NCBI GenBank assembly: GCA_029946045.1
Contig: JAQSDS010000389.1
Location: forward strand, 1 to 21,212
Length of the DNA: 21,212 nucleotides
Direction: 5' to 3'
DNA from: Rhodoferax sp.
GTDB taxonomy: Bacteria > Pseudomonadota > Gammaproteobacteria > Burkholderiales > Burkholderiaceae_C
Position 1 is the first letter of the stretch. Each line of letters starts with the position of its first letter. This document shows, piece by piece, positions 7,611 through 14,828 of this stretch. A program made the position numbers and the translations under genes. A model generated the notes under the pieces. That model saw nothing but the letters and a program-made list of their open reading frames with translations, did no database searches and was not told the DNA's origin.

Positions 7611-8588
7611 TTATGAAAGGGCGCCGTGGTGGGCGATCAGGTAGTCCCACAGGGCTTGTGCGTTGTGTTTGTGGGCATCCACACCCTGGCGGCCAGCAGG
7701 CAAGCCAGGCTTGAGCGCTTCTCGGTGCGTCGGGCGTTCGCGGTAAGCACGCACTTCCATGGTGATGCTGAGGTCCTTGAGATCGGGCGGCGCTGCGCTC
7801 ACCAGCTTGTGCGCGCGCAGGTCCTTGCGTACCGCACTAAAGGGCAAAAAGGCCACACCATGGCCTTCCAGCGCCATGGCCTTCAGGCCTTCGGCCATGT
7901 CGGTCTCGTAGACCCGGTCAAAGTGAATCGGGGCGCTGCTGTGTTTCAGGATCAGCTCCACCATCTGGCCCAGATAGGCGCCTTGCGCGTAGCCCAGGTA
8001 AGGCAGCGGCCGCCCGGCCTTGCCGGGCAATTCGAAAAGGGGCTTGCCGTGCTCGTCAGGCTTGACATAGGGGGCGATCACCTCTTCGCCCAGGCTGACC
8101 ATTTCGTAGCGGTCTGCGTCAAGCTGGTTGGGTTGGGATGGATGGTGGTAGGCAATCAACAGGTCGCAACTGCCTTCGACCAAACGCATGACGGCATCGT
8201 GCACATTGAGCGCAATCAGCCGGCTTTTGATGGGGCCGAAGGTCTCGCGCAGGGCCGACACCCAGGCTGGAAAAAACGTGAACGCCAGCGTGTGCGGCAC
8301 GGCGAACTCGATCACGTCCTGCGCCGAGGTCGCGTGGCCGCGCAGCATGGCACGCGTGGTCTGCAGTGCCTGCAGCACTTCCAGCGCCTGGTCATGCAGT
8401 GTTTCACCTGCGGGTGTCAGGCGCGTGGGGTAGCTGCTGCGGTCCACCAGGTCAGAGCCGGCCCAGGCTTCCAGCGACTGGATGCGCCGCGAAAACGCGG
8501 GTTGTGTGACATGGCGCAATTGCGCCGAACGGCTGAAACTACGGGTTTCAGCCAAGCTCACAAAATCTTCAAGCCATTTGGTTTCCAT
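7611..8588 (-). CDS. LysR-family transcriptional regulator, HypT/YjiE-like
   Basis: DNA-binding regulator of 325 residues. Residues 1-60 are the LysR winged helix-turn-helix: [21 protein letters not shown] and [14 protein letters not shown]. Residues ~90-290 are the effector-binding domain. The opening ETKWL..F and the segments [18 protein letters not shown] and [14 protein letters not shown] resemble E. coli HypT (YjiE/QseD), a hypochlorite-responsive regulator controlled by methionine oxidation. I judge the subfamily from memory, so treat it as likely rather than proven. Residues ~295-304 ([10 protein letters not shown]) look like a short insertion near the C-terminus, encoded by a hairpin-forming sequence. 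The gene is followed 17 bp later by pyrC, an unusual partner for a LysR regulator, and no divergent target gene adjoins it. Confidence 0.9.
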   Translation of the reverse strand: METKWLEDFVSLAETRSFSRSAQLRHVTQPAFSRRIQSLEAWAGSDLVDRSSYPTRLTPAGETLHDQALEVLQALQTTRAMLRGHATSAQDVIEFAVPHTLAFTFFPAWVSALRETFGPIKSRLIALNVHDAVMRLVEGSCDLLIAYHHPSQPNQLDADRYEMVSLGEEVIAPYVKPDEHGKPLFELPGKAGRPLPYLGYAQGAYLGQMVELILKHSSAPIHFDRVYETDMAEGLKAMALEGHGVAFLPFSAVRKDLRAHKLVSAAPPDLKDLSITMEVRAYRERPTHREALKPGLPAGRQGVDAHKHNAQALWDYLIAHHGALS

Positions 8589-8634
8589 GGGGCGAGATTG
8601 TGTACCAGACCAGGCCGCTTGCGGTGTCGGCAGC

Positions 8635-9240
8635 TCAGTTTCCGGTCAATTGGAGGTAGGCTTGCCGGGTTGATGGGGCCACAGCCGCCAGCACCTGGGC
8701 ATAAGCGGTTTGGTAGCGCGCCAGCAAACGTGCCGAGGCGACCATTTTGGAGCGGCAAAACCAGTGACAGCTGTGTTGCATCAGCATCAGCTCGGCCGAC
8801 AGTGTGAACGCCTTGTTTTTGGCAGACTGGTCTGGCTGGCTTTGTGCTGCCTGGCTGATGCCATGCGCGTGCACGCTGAGCAATTTGCGCAGGTCCAGCG
8901 TACTGGCCGGGACATACTGCGTTACAAAAGGCAGGGCCAGTGGCAAGCGACTGAGCCGGGCCTGCGGCTCGGTCACTTTGGCAAATTCGAGCGCAAAACG
9001 CTTGAACTGCTCGCTCAGCGTTTGTTCTGCGGTTTCCAGATGGCGCCACACCTGGACCTGTCGCTCAGGGTCGGCCTCGCCGAGCGCGCGCTGGTAGCCG
9101 CTTAGCACATCCTGCATCAGCTTTTCTATCTGGAATTGCCCCAGGTAGCTCCCGAGCAGGCCAATGCGCTGCGCTTGCTCGCGCGTTTTGAGAACATGCA
9201 TGCCGATGGCCAGCAAGAGGAAGAGAACAAAAATATCCAT
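8635..9240 (-). CDS. Unknown protein with N-terminal membrane anchor
   Basis: Product of 201 residues that I do not recognise. Residues 1-17 (MDIFVLFLLLAIGMHVL) form one hydrophobic helix followed by KTREQ, consistent with a single-pass anchor with the body in the cytoplasm. The rest is helical, with amphipathic stretches near 30-85 (LGSYLGQFQIEKLMQDVLSG and ETAEQTLSEQFKRFALEFA) and a Cys-containing segment MQHSCHWFCRSKM near 160. A longer form from a GTG at 9306 is possible, but it would add a non-hydrophobic leader that hides the anchor. Neither start has a convincing Shine-Dalgarno. It sits between the aldo/keto reductase gene (55 bp upstream) and the LysR gene (46 bp downstream), all on the minus strand. 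Confidence 0.7.
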   Translation of the reverse strand: MDIFVLFLLLAIGMHVLKTREQAQRIGLLGSYLGQFQIEKLMQDVLSGYQRALGEADPERQVQVWRHLETAEQTLSEQFKRFALEFAKVTEPQARLSRLPLALPFVTQYVPASTLDLRKLLSVHAHGISQAAQSQPDQSAKNKAFTLSAELMLMQHSCHWFCRSKMVASARLLARYQTAYAQVLAAVAPSTRQAYLQLTGN

Positions 9241-9295
9241 GGGGAATGCAGAGGGAGATGAAAAGCCTTCCGAGTGTAGTGGGCCGCGCTCGTGT

Positions 9296-10303
9296 TCAGC
9301 TTGCACCGAGCCTGCCTGTGGGCGGGTAGCTTGGGTCGGTGTAGCCGGGCGTGGAGGGGTGGCCAGGTTGGATCAGGCTGTCCACCAGAGCCTCATCTTG
9401 CGGGGTGAATACATAGTCGAGCGCTGGCAGGTAGTCCTGCCACTGCTGGAGCGTGCGTGGCCCGGCGATGACCGAGCTGACCACCCGGTTGGCCAGCACC
9501 CAGGCGGTCGCAAATTGGGCCAGGCTGACGCCGCGGCTTTCTGCGTGCACCTTGAGCTGTTGCGCAATCAACAGGGACTCTTCACGGAACTCGGTCTGTG
9601 CGATGCGCAGGTCACCGCGGCCGGCGCGGCTGTCCGGTGCCGGTGGCTGCCCCGGCAGGTATTTGCCGGTGAGCACACCACGCGCTACCGGGCTGTAAGG
9701 CGCCACGCCGATACCGTGATGCGCGCAGGCCGGTAGCACCTCCACTTCGGGCATGCGGTTGAGCAGGTTGTAATAGGGCTGGCACACCACCGGGCCCGGC
9801 ATGCCCAGTTGCGCCGCCAGGTGCACCAGTTCGGCAATGCGCCAGCCCCGAAAATTGGACACGCCCCAGGCGCGGATCTGACCCGCACGCAGCATCGCGT
9901 CGAGGGCGCGCAAGGGCTCTTCCAGGTTCATGCCGTCAAAGTCCCGGTGCAGGTACAAAATGTCCACGTAATCTGTTTGCAGGCGTGCCAGCGAAGCCGC
10001 CACTTCGCGCAGCATCCAGCTGCGCGAGTAATGGCCTTCGTTGACCCGGTCCGACATCGCGTTGCCCAGCTTGGTGGCCAGTACCCAGTCATGGCGCTGG
10101 CCCTTGAGCAGCTGGCCCACCATGGTCTCCGAGCCACCTTTGCTGTAGTTGTCGGCGGTGTCGATGTAGTTCACGCCATGGTCGCTGGCATCCACCACGA
10201 TAGCGGCCGCGTCTGCCAGCGCGGTCTGGTCGGCAAACATCATGGTACCCAGGCAGAGGGTCGAGACTTTCAAATTGCTTTTGCCAAGATTGCGGTATAG
10301 CAT
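9296..10303 (-). CDS. Aldo/keto reductase
   Basis: NADPH-dependent carbonyl reductase of 335 residues with the (beta/alpha)8 AKR fold. The start MLYRNLGKSNLKVSTLCLGT is typical of the YajO/Tas-like bacterial branch. The catalytic tetrad is complete: D48 and Y53 (NYIDTADNY), K78 (LATKLG) and H119 (LYLHRDF). The cofactor-binding half shows GVSNF, PYSPVARGVLTGKY and VIAGPRTLQQ. Substrate cannot be read from sequence; aldehydes or ketones from detoxification are usual for this branch. It is the first of four minus-strand genes (unknown, LysR, pyrC follow) and is divergent from the RcnB-like gene, with 37 bp between start codons, so the two promoters must overlap or lie inside each other's gene. 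Confidence 0.93.
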   Translation of the reverse strand: MLYRNLGKSNLKVSTLCLGTMMFADQTALADAAAIVVDASDHGVNYIDTADNYSKGGSETMVGQLLKGQRHDWVLATKLGNAMSDRVNEGHYSRSWMLREVAASLARLQTDYVDILYLHRDFDGMNLEEPLRALDAMLRAGQIRAWGVSNFRGWRIAELVHLAAQLGMPGPVVCQPYYNLLNRMPEVEVLPACAHHGIGVAPYSPVARGVLTGKYLPGQPPAPDSRAGRGDLRIAQTEFREESLLIAQQLKVHAESRGVSLAQFATAWVLANRVVSSVIAGPRTLQQWQDYLPALDYVFTPQDEALVDSLIQPGHPSTPGYTDPSYPPTGRLGAS

Positions 10304-10340
10304 GGGTGCCTATGAGTAGAAAGGGAAAGGATTCAAGTCT

Positions 10341-10820
10341 ATGTCAACAGCAATTTGCAAGAAATCCGCACCTCTGAAATCGGTGCTGGTCGCGGTGGCC
10401 CTGGCCGGTTCGGTGGTCGCCATGGCTGCCAAGCCTGACTGGGTTGGCCAGGGGGGGGCCAACGCCTCAAAACCCCCGGCGCAGGCCAGGCAGGAAATCC
10501 TGGTTGGTGCCTACTTCCAGGATCAGCAACGCCAGGCGGTGTCGCGCTATTACGGAAACTTGCAGGCCAAAGGGCGCTGCCCGCCAGGGCTGGCCAAGAA
10601 AAACAATGGCTGCATGCCGCCCGGCCAGGCTAAAAAATGGTCCCGGGGTCAGCCGCTGCCCGCATCCGTGGTCTGGTATCCGTTACCCAGGGGAGTGGTT
10701 ACCCAAATTGGGCTGCCGCCTGCCGGGTACAAGTATGTGCGCGTTGCCAATGACATTCTGCTGGTGGCCATTGGCACGATGATCGTCATGGACGCCATCG
10801 AGGACTTGATGCGGCCCTGA
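10341..10820 (+). CDS. Exported RcnB-like protein
   Basis: Secreted or periplasmic protein of 159 residues. Residues 1-30 are a signal peptide: Lys-rich start, hydrophobic core SVLVAVALAGSVVA, then AMAAK with likely cleavage after Ala. The middle has a short Pro/Gly/Cys repeat (CPPGLAKKNNGCMPPGQAKK, two Cys). Residues 100-159 fit the RcnB domain: RGQPLPASVVWYPLP, then GYKYVRVANDILLVAIGTMIV. E. coli RcnB is a periplasmic protein linked to nickel/cobalt efflux, and the Salmonella virulence modulator CigR shares the domain. Metal handling is therefore plausible but not shown. A good AAAGGA site precedes the ATG. Codons 37-40 contain a run of eight G (10451-10458), a possible slippage site. Confidence 0.82.
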   Translation: MSTAICKKSAPLKSVLVAVALAGSVVAMAAKPDWVGQGGANASKPPAQARQEILVGAYFQDQQRQAVSRYYGNLQAKGRCPPGLAKKNNGCMPPGQAKKWSRGQPLPASVVWYPLPRGVVTQIGLPPAGYKYVRVANDILLVAIGTMIVMDAIEDLMRP

Positions 10821-10904
10821 ACCTGTCAACCCACCACAACTGCTTACAAACCTGTTCCCTGATGCAGCGTGGGAGGTTTAGACTGTTGTTTTATTTAACT
10901 CTCC

Positions 10905-10910
10905 GGAGGA
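10905..10910 (+). promoter_or_regulatory. Strong ribosome-binding site
   Basis: GGAGGA four bases before the ATG at 10915. It is the strongest Shine-Dalgarno match I see in the window and fixes the start of the Gly-rich exported protein. It suggests high expression of that protein if it is transcribed. Confidence 0.7.
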
Positions 10911-10914
10911 CATC

Positions 10915-11391
10915 ATGAAATTGACTCAAAAAACTTGGGCTGTTTGCCTTGTGTCTGCGGCTTTACTTGGCGGCCTTGCCGCCTCGGCACAAACAGTCAC
11001 TGACCCCACCCCACCAGCAACAACCGATGTGCAAACTTCGCCCAGCAGAAGCTTCACTGCCGATTTGGCAAAGGCTAGCTTGGCTAAAGACAGCACGCAG
11101 GATCTTCCGACTGTCGAAAGCAACATTCAGAAGATGCGCGATGACGGCATGGGATGGGGCCAGATCGCCAACGCCCTGGGCCTTAATTTGGGTGCCGTCG
11201 TCAGTGCCGCCAACCGTGCCGATCCCGCGACGCAAAACGCAGCCAACAAGCCCACAGAGTCCGGTCAGCGTGGTCAAAGTGCAAACGCCAGCAACCGCAG
11301 CGGCACGGGTGCGGACAACAGTGGGGGTAAAGGCGGCAACAGTGGCGGCGGTAACGGCGGCGGTAATGGTGGTGGCGGACGCGGCAAGTAA
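10915..11391 (+). CDS. Exported Gly/Asn-rich small protein, function unknown
   Basis: Product of 158 residues. Residues 1-25 are a clear signal peptide (MKLTQKTWAVCLVSAALLGGLAAS, cleavage near ASA-Q). A Thr/Pro-rich linker follows. Residues 66-101 contain SNIQKMRDDGMGWGQIANAL and then GLNLGAVVSAAN, which looks like a compact helical unit with a helix-turn-helix-like rhythm although the protein is exported. The C-terminal 45 residues are disordered and rich in Gly, Asn and Ser (GGGNGGGNGGGGRGK). I know of no assigned function. It lies 94 bp after the RcnB-like gene on the same strand; the long gap and strong ribosome-binding site leave open a separate promoter. It is convergent with the ABC exporter, with 9 bp between the stops. 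Confidence 0.8.
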   Translation: MKLTQKTWAVCLVSAALLGGLAASAQTVTDPTPPATTDVQTSPSRSFTADLAKASLAKDSTQDLPTVESNIQKMRDDGMGWGQIANALGLNLGAVVSAANRADPATQNAANKPTESGQRGQSANASNRSGTGADNSGGKGGNSGGGNGGGNGGGGRGK

Positions 11392-11400
11392 GCGCGCCAG

Positions 11401-13233
11401 CTACTCCGAACTTTGCTGCAAGGCCCACATCTGCGCGTAGCGCCCGTTCGCGGCCATGAGCGCCGCATGGGTGCCGCGCTCCAGAATGCGGCCGGCTTCC
11501 ATCACCAGAATCTCGTGCGCGTCGACCACGGTAGACAAGCGATGCGCAATGACCAGTGTGGTCTTGTTTTTTGCCACGCTTTGCAACTCGGCCTGAATGG
11601 CGCGTTCGTTGGCCGAGTCCAGCGCCGAGGTGGCTTCGTCAAAGATCAGAATCGGCGGGTTTTTCAGTAGCGTGCGGGCAATCGCGACACGCTGCTTTTC
11701 TCCGCCCGATAATTTCAGTCCGCGCTCGCCCACCATGGTCTCGTAGCCTTTGGGGGTGGCGGCAATAAAGCTGTGAATATGCGCCGACTGCGCAGCCTCG
11801 ATCACCTGCTCGTGTGTGGCGCCGGGCTGGCCGTAGGCGATGTTGTACTCCACCGTGTCGTTGAACAGCACGGTGTCTTGCGGCACGATGCCGATGGCTT
11901 GGCGCACGCTGGCCTGCGTGACCTGTTTGATGTCCTGCCCGGCGATCAGGATCTGGCCGCCTTGCACGTCGTAGAACCGAAACAGCAGCCGCGCCAGCGT
12001 CGATTTGCCCGAACCCGAGGGCCCGACCACCGCCACCGTCTTGCCCGCGGGGATGTCAAAGCTGATGTCGTGCAGGATCGGGCGCGCCGGTTCGTAGGCA
12101 AAGTTCACGTTCTGGAACACCACGCTCGCGCTGTCAGGTGCCAGCGTCAGGGCCGGCGCCCCCGGCACATCGGCAATTTCGCGCTCGCGCTCCATCAGCG
12201 TGAACATTTTTTCCAGGTCGGTCAGGCCCTGCTTGATTTCACGGTACAGCACGCCCAGAAAGCCCAGAGGAATGTAGAGCTGGATCATGAAGGCATTGAC
12301 CATCACCAGGTCGCCCAGCGTCATGCGGCCATCGACCACGCCCTGGGTGGCACGCCACAGCATGGCGACCAGACCGGCGGCAATGATGAGCTGCTGGCCA
12401 GTATTGAGCAGGCTTAAAGTGGTCTGGCTCTTGAGTGCCGCTTTGCGGTAGCGCTCCAGGTTGTCGTCGTAGCGGCGCGCCTCAAACTCCTCGTTGTTGA
12501 AATATTTCACCGTCTCGTAGTTCAGCAGCGAGTCGATGGCCCGGCTGTGCGCGGTGCTGTCGAGCTCGTTCATCTGTTTTCTGAACTGGGTGCGCCACTC
12601 GGTCACCAGAATCGTGAACACAATGTAGAGAATGAGCGCTGCGATGGTGATCCAGGCAAACCACATGTCGAACTTAACCGCCAGAATGCTCAGCACCAGC
12701 GCCACCTCGATCAACGTCGGAAAGATGCTGTAGAGCGAATAGCTGATGAGTGAGTGCACGGCGCGGGTGCCGCGTTCGATGTCGCGTGTCATGCCACCGG
12801 TCTGGCGTTCCAGGTGAAAGCGCAGGCTCATCGCATGCAGGTGCCGGAACACCTGCAGGCTGATGGAACGCGACGCACCCTCGGTGGCCTTGGCAAAAAT
12901 CAGCTCGCGCAGTTCGGCAAACAGGGTGGTGGACAGGCGTAGCAGCCCGTAAGCCACCAGCAGACCCAGCGGCACCACCAGCAGCGCTTCGACGCCGATG
13001 GGCCCCTTGGGGTTCATGGTGTCGACCAGCTCCTTGAGCAGCAGCGGCACACTCACATTGGCCAGCTTGGCGCCCACCATGAAGGCCAGTGCCGCGATCA
13101 CCCGCCACTTGTATTGCCACAGGTAGGGAAACAGGCGCTGCAGGGTGGCCCAGTCGGAGCGAACGGGCGCCGCGCCCTGGCCGCTCGTGGGTAAGGTGGT
13201 GCCGCCGTGACGACTGGATGAATGGCTGCGCAT
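11401..13233 (-). CDS. Atm1/HMT-type ABC exporter (fused membrane and ATPase domains)
   Basis: Inner-membrane half-transporter of 610 residues that should work as a homodimer. Residues ~30-330 form the six-helix type I exporter domain. The segment RAIDSLLNYETVKYFNNEEFE is a hallmark of the Atm1/ABCB7 branch, whose members export glutathione-linked or metal-linked compounds. The ATPase domain shows Walker A with K410 (GPSGSGKST), signature LSGGE at 508-512, Walker B ending in catalytic E533 (ILIFDEATSALD) and the H-loop LVIAHRLST. The frame stays open to 13590, but that part overlaps the opposite thioesterase gene and has no family resemblance; ATG 13233 has AGGA nine bases upstream. Exact substrate cannot be read. 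It is divergent from yciA. Confidence 0.93.
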   Translation of the reverse strand: MRSHSSSRHGGTTLPTSGQGAAPVRSDWATLQRLFPYLWQYKWRVIAALAFMVGAKLANVSVPLLLKELVDTMNPKGPIGVEALLVVPLGLLVAYGLLRLSTTLFAELRELIFAKATEGASRSISLQVFRHLHAMSLRFHLERQTGGMTRDIERGTRAVHSLISYSLYSIFPTLIEVALVLSILAVKFDMWFAWITIAALILYIVFTILVTEWRTQFRKQMNELDSTAHSRAIDSLLNYETVKYFNNEEFEARRYDDNLERYRKAALKSQTTLSLLNTGQQLIIAAGLVAMLWRATQGVVDGRMTLGDLVMVNAFMIQLYIPLGFLGVLYREIKQGLTDLEKMFTLMEREREIADVPGAPALTLAPDSASVVFQNVNFAYEPARPILHDISFDIPAGKTVAVVGPSGSGKSTLARLLFRFYDVQGGQILIAGQDIKQVTQASVRQAIGIVPQDTVLFNDTVEYNIAYGQPGATHEQVIEAAQSAHIHSFIAATPKGYETMVGERGLKLSGGEKQRVAIARTLLKNPPILIFDEATSALDSANERAIQAELQSVAKNKTTLVIAHRLSTVVDAHEILVMEAGRILERGTHAALMAANGRYAQMWALQQSSE

Positions 13234-13278
13234 GGGGGACAATCCTGATGAATTTAAAACTATGTAAGGATTGTGACC
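13234..13278. promoter_or_regulatory. Divergent intergenic region with inverted repeat
   Basis: Only 45 bp separate the start codons of the ABC exporter (minus) and the thioesterase (plus). The region has a perfect 8-bp inverted repeat, ACAATCCT (13239-13246) and AGGATTGT (13267-13274), with a 20-bp AT-rich spacer. Each arm also supplies the AGGA ribosome-binding site of one gene. A weak minus-strand promoter (TTGCAG, 16 bases, TACATA) can be drawn but is not convincing. Confidence 0.5.
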
Positions 13279-13695
13279 ATGTCTGCAAACACTGACACCA
13301 AAGCAGTGCAACTGCCCACCGATGAAAAATTGGTGCTCAAGGTCATTCCGATGCCGGGCGACCTCAATGTCAATGGCGATATCTTTGGTGGCTGGGTCAT
13401 GGCGCAGGTGGACCTGGCGGGCGCCGTGATGGCGGCGCCCTATGCCAATGGCCGCATGGCCACGGTGGCGGTGAACGAATTCATCTTCAAGCAGCCGGTG
13501 CGCTTGGGCGACGTTCTGTCGTTCTTTGGCAAGCTGGTGCGCATTGGGCGCAGCTCCATCACCGTCAAGATCGAGGTCTATGCCGAGCACATCGGTGCCC
13601 AGGGCAACTACACGAAGGTGACGGAAGCTTCGCTCACCTATGTGGCGATCGATGACAACGGCAAACCGCGCGCAGTGCCCAAGCCAGCCGCCTGA
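13279..13695 (+). CDS. yciA: Acyl-CoA thioesterase, YciA-type hot-dog fold
   Basis: Cytosolic hydrolase of 138 residues (E. coli YciA 132) that cleaves acyl-CoA thioesters. The family signature MPGDLNVNGDIFGGW is followed by VMAQVDLAGAV, which carries the conserved Asp on the hot-dog helix. FIFKQPVRLGDV, the segment VKIEVYAEH and the C-terminal GKPRAVP also match YciA closely. A GTG at 13273 is in frame, but AAGGA at 13266-13270 lies eight bases from the ATG at 13279 and only two from the GTG, so the ATG is preferred. The gene is divergent from the ABC exporter. It ends directly against the stop codon of a second, unrelated-looking hot-dog thioesterase on the opposite strand, with no base between them. 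Confidence 0.92.
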   Translation: MSANTDTKAVQLPTDEKLVLKVIPMPGDLNVNGDIFGGWVMAQVDLAGAVMAAPYANGRMATVAVNEFIFKQPVRLGDVLSFFGKLVRIGRSSITVKIEVYAEHIGAQGNYTKVTEASLTYVAIDDNGKPRAVPKPAA

Positions 13696-14184
13696 TTACG
13701 AAACGATATAGGCTGCAGAACCTGTGGACAGCAGCTTGCCGTCGGCCCCCAGAAATTCCATGCGGGTGGAGGCCACGCGTGAGCCCAGGCGCATCACCTC
13801 GGCGCGCAGCTCAAACCATTCGCCAATGCCCGGGCGCAGGTAGTCAATGCGCAGGTCAATGGTGCCAAGCTTGGCAAAACGCTGCAGGCGCTGTTGCGGT
13901 GTTTCGTTCATGTGGCGCGCACCAATGGCTGCCATCACCGCCAGGCCGCCCATGGCATCCAGGCCGGCGCTGATGACACCGCCGTGGATGCGGTTGTAGG
14001 CGTAGTGCCCCACCAGCTCATGCTTCATGTTGATGCGCGCACGCACCTGGTCTGGTTTGAGTGAGGTGATCTTGAGCCCCAGCACCTGGTTGAAAACGAT
14101 CAGATCTTCAAATACTTTGGTCAATCCGGCGACAAATTCGGCTTCAAATTCAATGTCTGCGGGCGCAATAGCGGCTGGGGTCAT
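13696..14184 (-). CDS. PaaI/YigI-like hot-dog thioesterase
   Basis: Product of 162 residues with the PaaI-type hot-dog pattern: NRIHGGVISAGLDAMGGLA on the central helix (the HGG turn is typical), then RIDYLRPGIGEWFELRAEV and STRMEFLGADGKLL along the sheet. E. coli YigI, a medium/long-chain acyl-CoA thioesterase, is the nearest named protein I recall. It is the last gene of the minus-strand fatty-acid block, 30 bp after the chalcone-isomerase-like gene, with AGGA seven bases before the ATG. In that context it may release acids from stalled acyl-CoA intermediates and recover CoA. The gene abuts yciA tail to tail. Family assignment is good; substrate is unknown. Confidence 0.85.
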   Translation of the reverse strand: MTPAAIAPADIEFEAEFVAGLTKVFEDLIVFNQVLGLKITSLKPDQVRARINMKHELVGHYAYNRIHGGVISAGLDAMGGLAVMAAIGARHMNETPQQRLQRFAKLGTIDLRIDYLRPGIGEWFELRAEVMRLGSRVASTRMEFLGADGKLLSTGSAAYIVS

Positions 14185-14214
14185 CGGGTATCCTGGGGTC
14201 GCAGAGCGCAGCGA

Positions 14215-14805
14215 TCAACTGCCAATCAAGGCTTTCTTGAGGCTGGCATCCACCGGCTTGTCACCCAACCAGATGCGCAGCACGGCGGTGAAAAAGTCCT
14301 CACCCGCAATCACACTGCCACGGACCTGACCGTTGACGGTGACCTGCGTGCCCGCGTCTGGCACAAACTCGATATGGATCACGTCGCCTTTTTTGGCTTC
14401 GCCCACGGCCTTCAGGTTGGCATTCAGGGCGTCAATTCTTGGCTTCATGGCGGCAAACTGGGCCTCGGTGTGGTTGTCACGCAGGCCGTCATTCAGCGCT
14501 GCAGCGAAGCTTTCGGCGTCGACGTTACGCAGCATGGTGATGGTGACGCGGCGTGCGCCTTTTTGCGCCAGCAATTGGTCAGCACTGGTGGCTTTTTGGG
14601 GCGTGTACAGGGCCGCCACGTAGACTTTGAAGAAGACCTTGGTACGCAGGCCAGCGCCATTGAGTTGCAGTTTGGCCGCCCCCAGCTGGCTGCTGGCCTC
14701 AAGCTTGACACCTTCCACCTCCAGTGGCTGCGCCCACGCGCTCAGGGCGGCGCAGGTCAGCAGCAGGCTGGCAAGGGGCAGTTTCACACATTTAAGTTGA
14801 CGCAT
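14215..14805 (-). CDS. Chalcone-isomerase-like exported protein
   Basis: Product of 196 residues with a signal peptide at residues 1-25 (LPLASLLLTCAALSAWAQ, cleavage after AWA). The mature part matches the chalcone isomerase-like family of bacteria: VEGVKLEASSQLG at the start, LNGAGLRTKVFFKVYVAALYTP, VTITMLRNVDAESFAAALNDG, and near the end GEDFFTAVLRIWLGDKPVD. The plant enzyme of this fold acts on flavonoids, and related plant proteins bind fatty acids; bacterial members have no settled role. A lipid-binding periplasmic role would suit its place in a beta-oxidation block but is speculation. AGGAG lies seven bases before the ATG. The TlpA-like gene ends 23 bp upstream and a thioesterase gene starts 30 bp downstream. 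Confidence 0.88.
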   Translation of the reverse strand: MRQLKCVKLPLASLLLTCAALSAWAQPLEVEGVKLEASSQLGAAKLQLNGAGLRTKVFFKVYVAALYTPQKATSADQLLAQKGARRVTITMLRNVDAESFAAALNDGLRDNHTEAQFAAMKPRIDALNANLKAVGEAKKGDVIHIEFVPDAGTQVTVNGQVRGSVIAGEDFFTAVLRIWLGDKPVDASLKKALIGS

Positions 14806-14828
14806 GGCAGGTCTCCTGTGGGTTGAAT

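Noticed and set aside
7626..8807. 393-residue plus-strand frame opposite the LysR gene
   Set aside because: High GC at third codon positions leaves long antisense frames open; the LysR protein on the minus strand has clear domains and this frame has none.
13234..13590. N-terminal extension of the ABC exporter by 119 residues
   Set aside because: It lies wholly antisense to the yciA-type thioesterase and its leader region, has no exporter resemblance, and ATG 13233 has its own ribosome-binding site.
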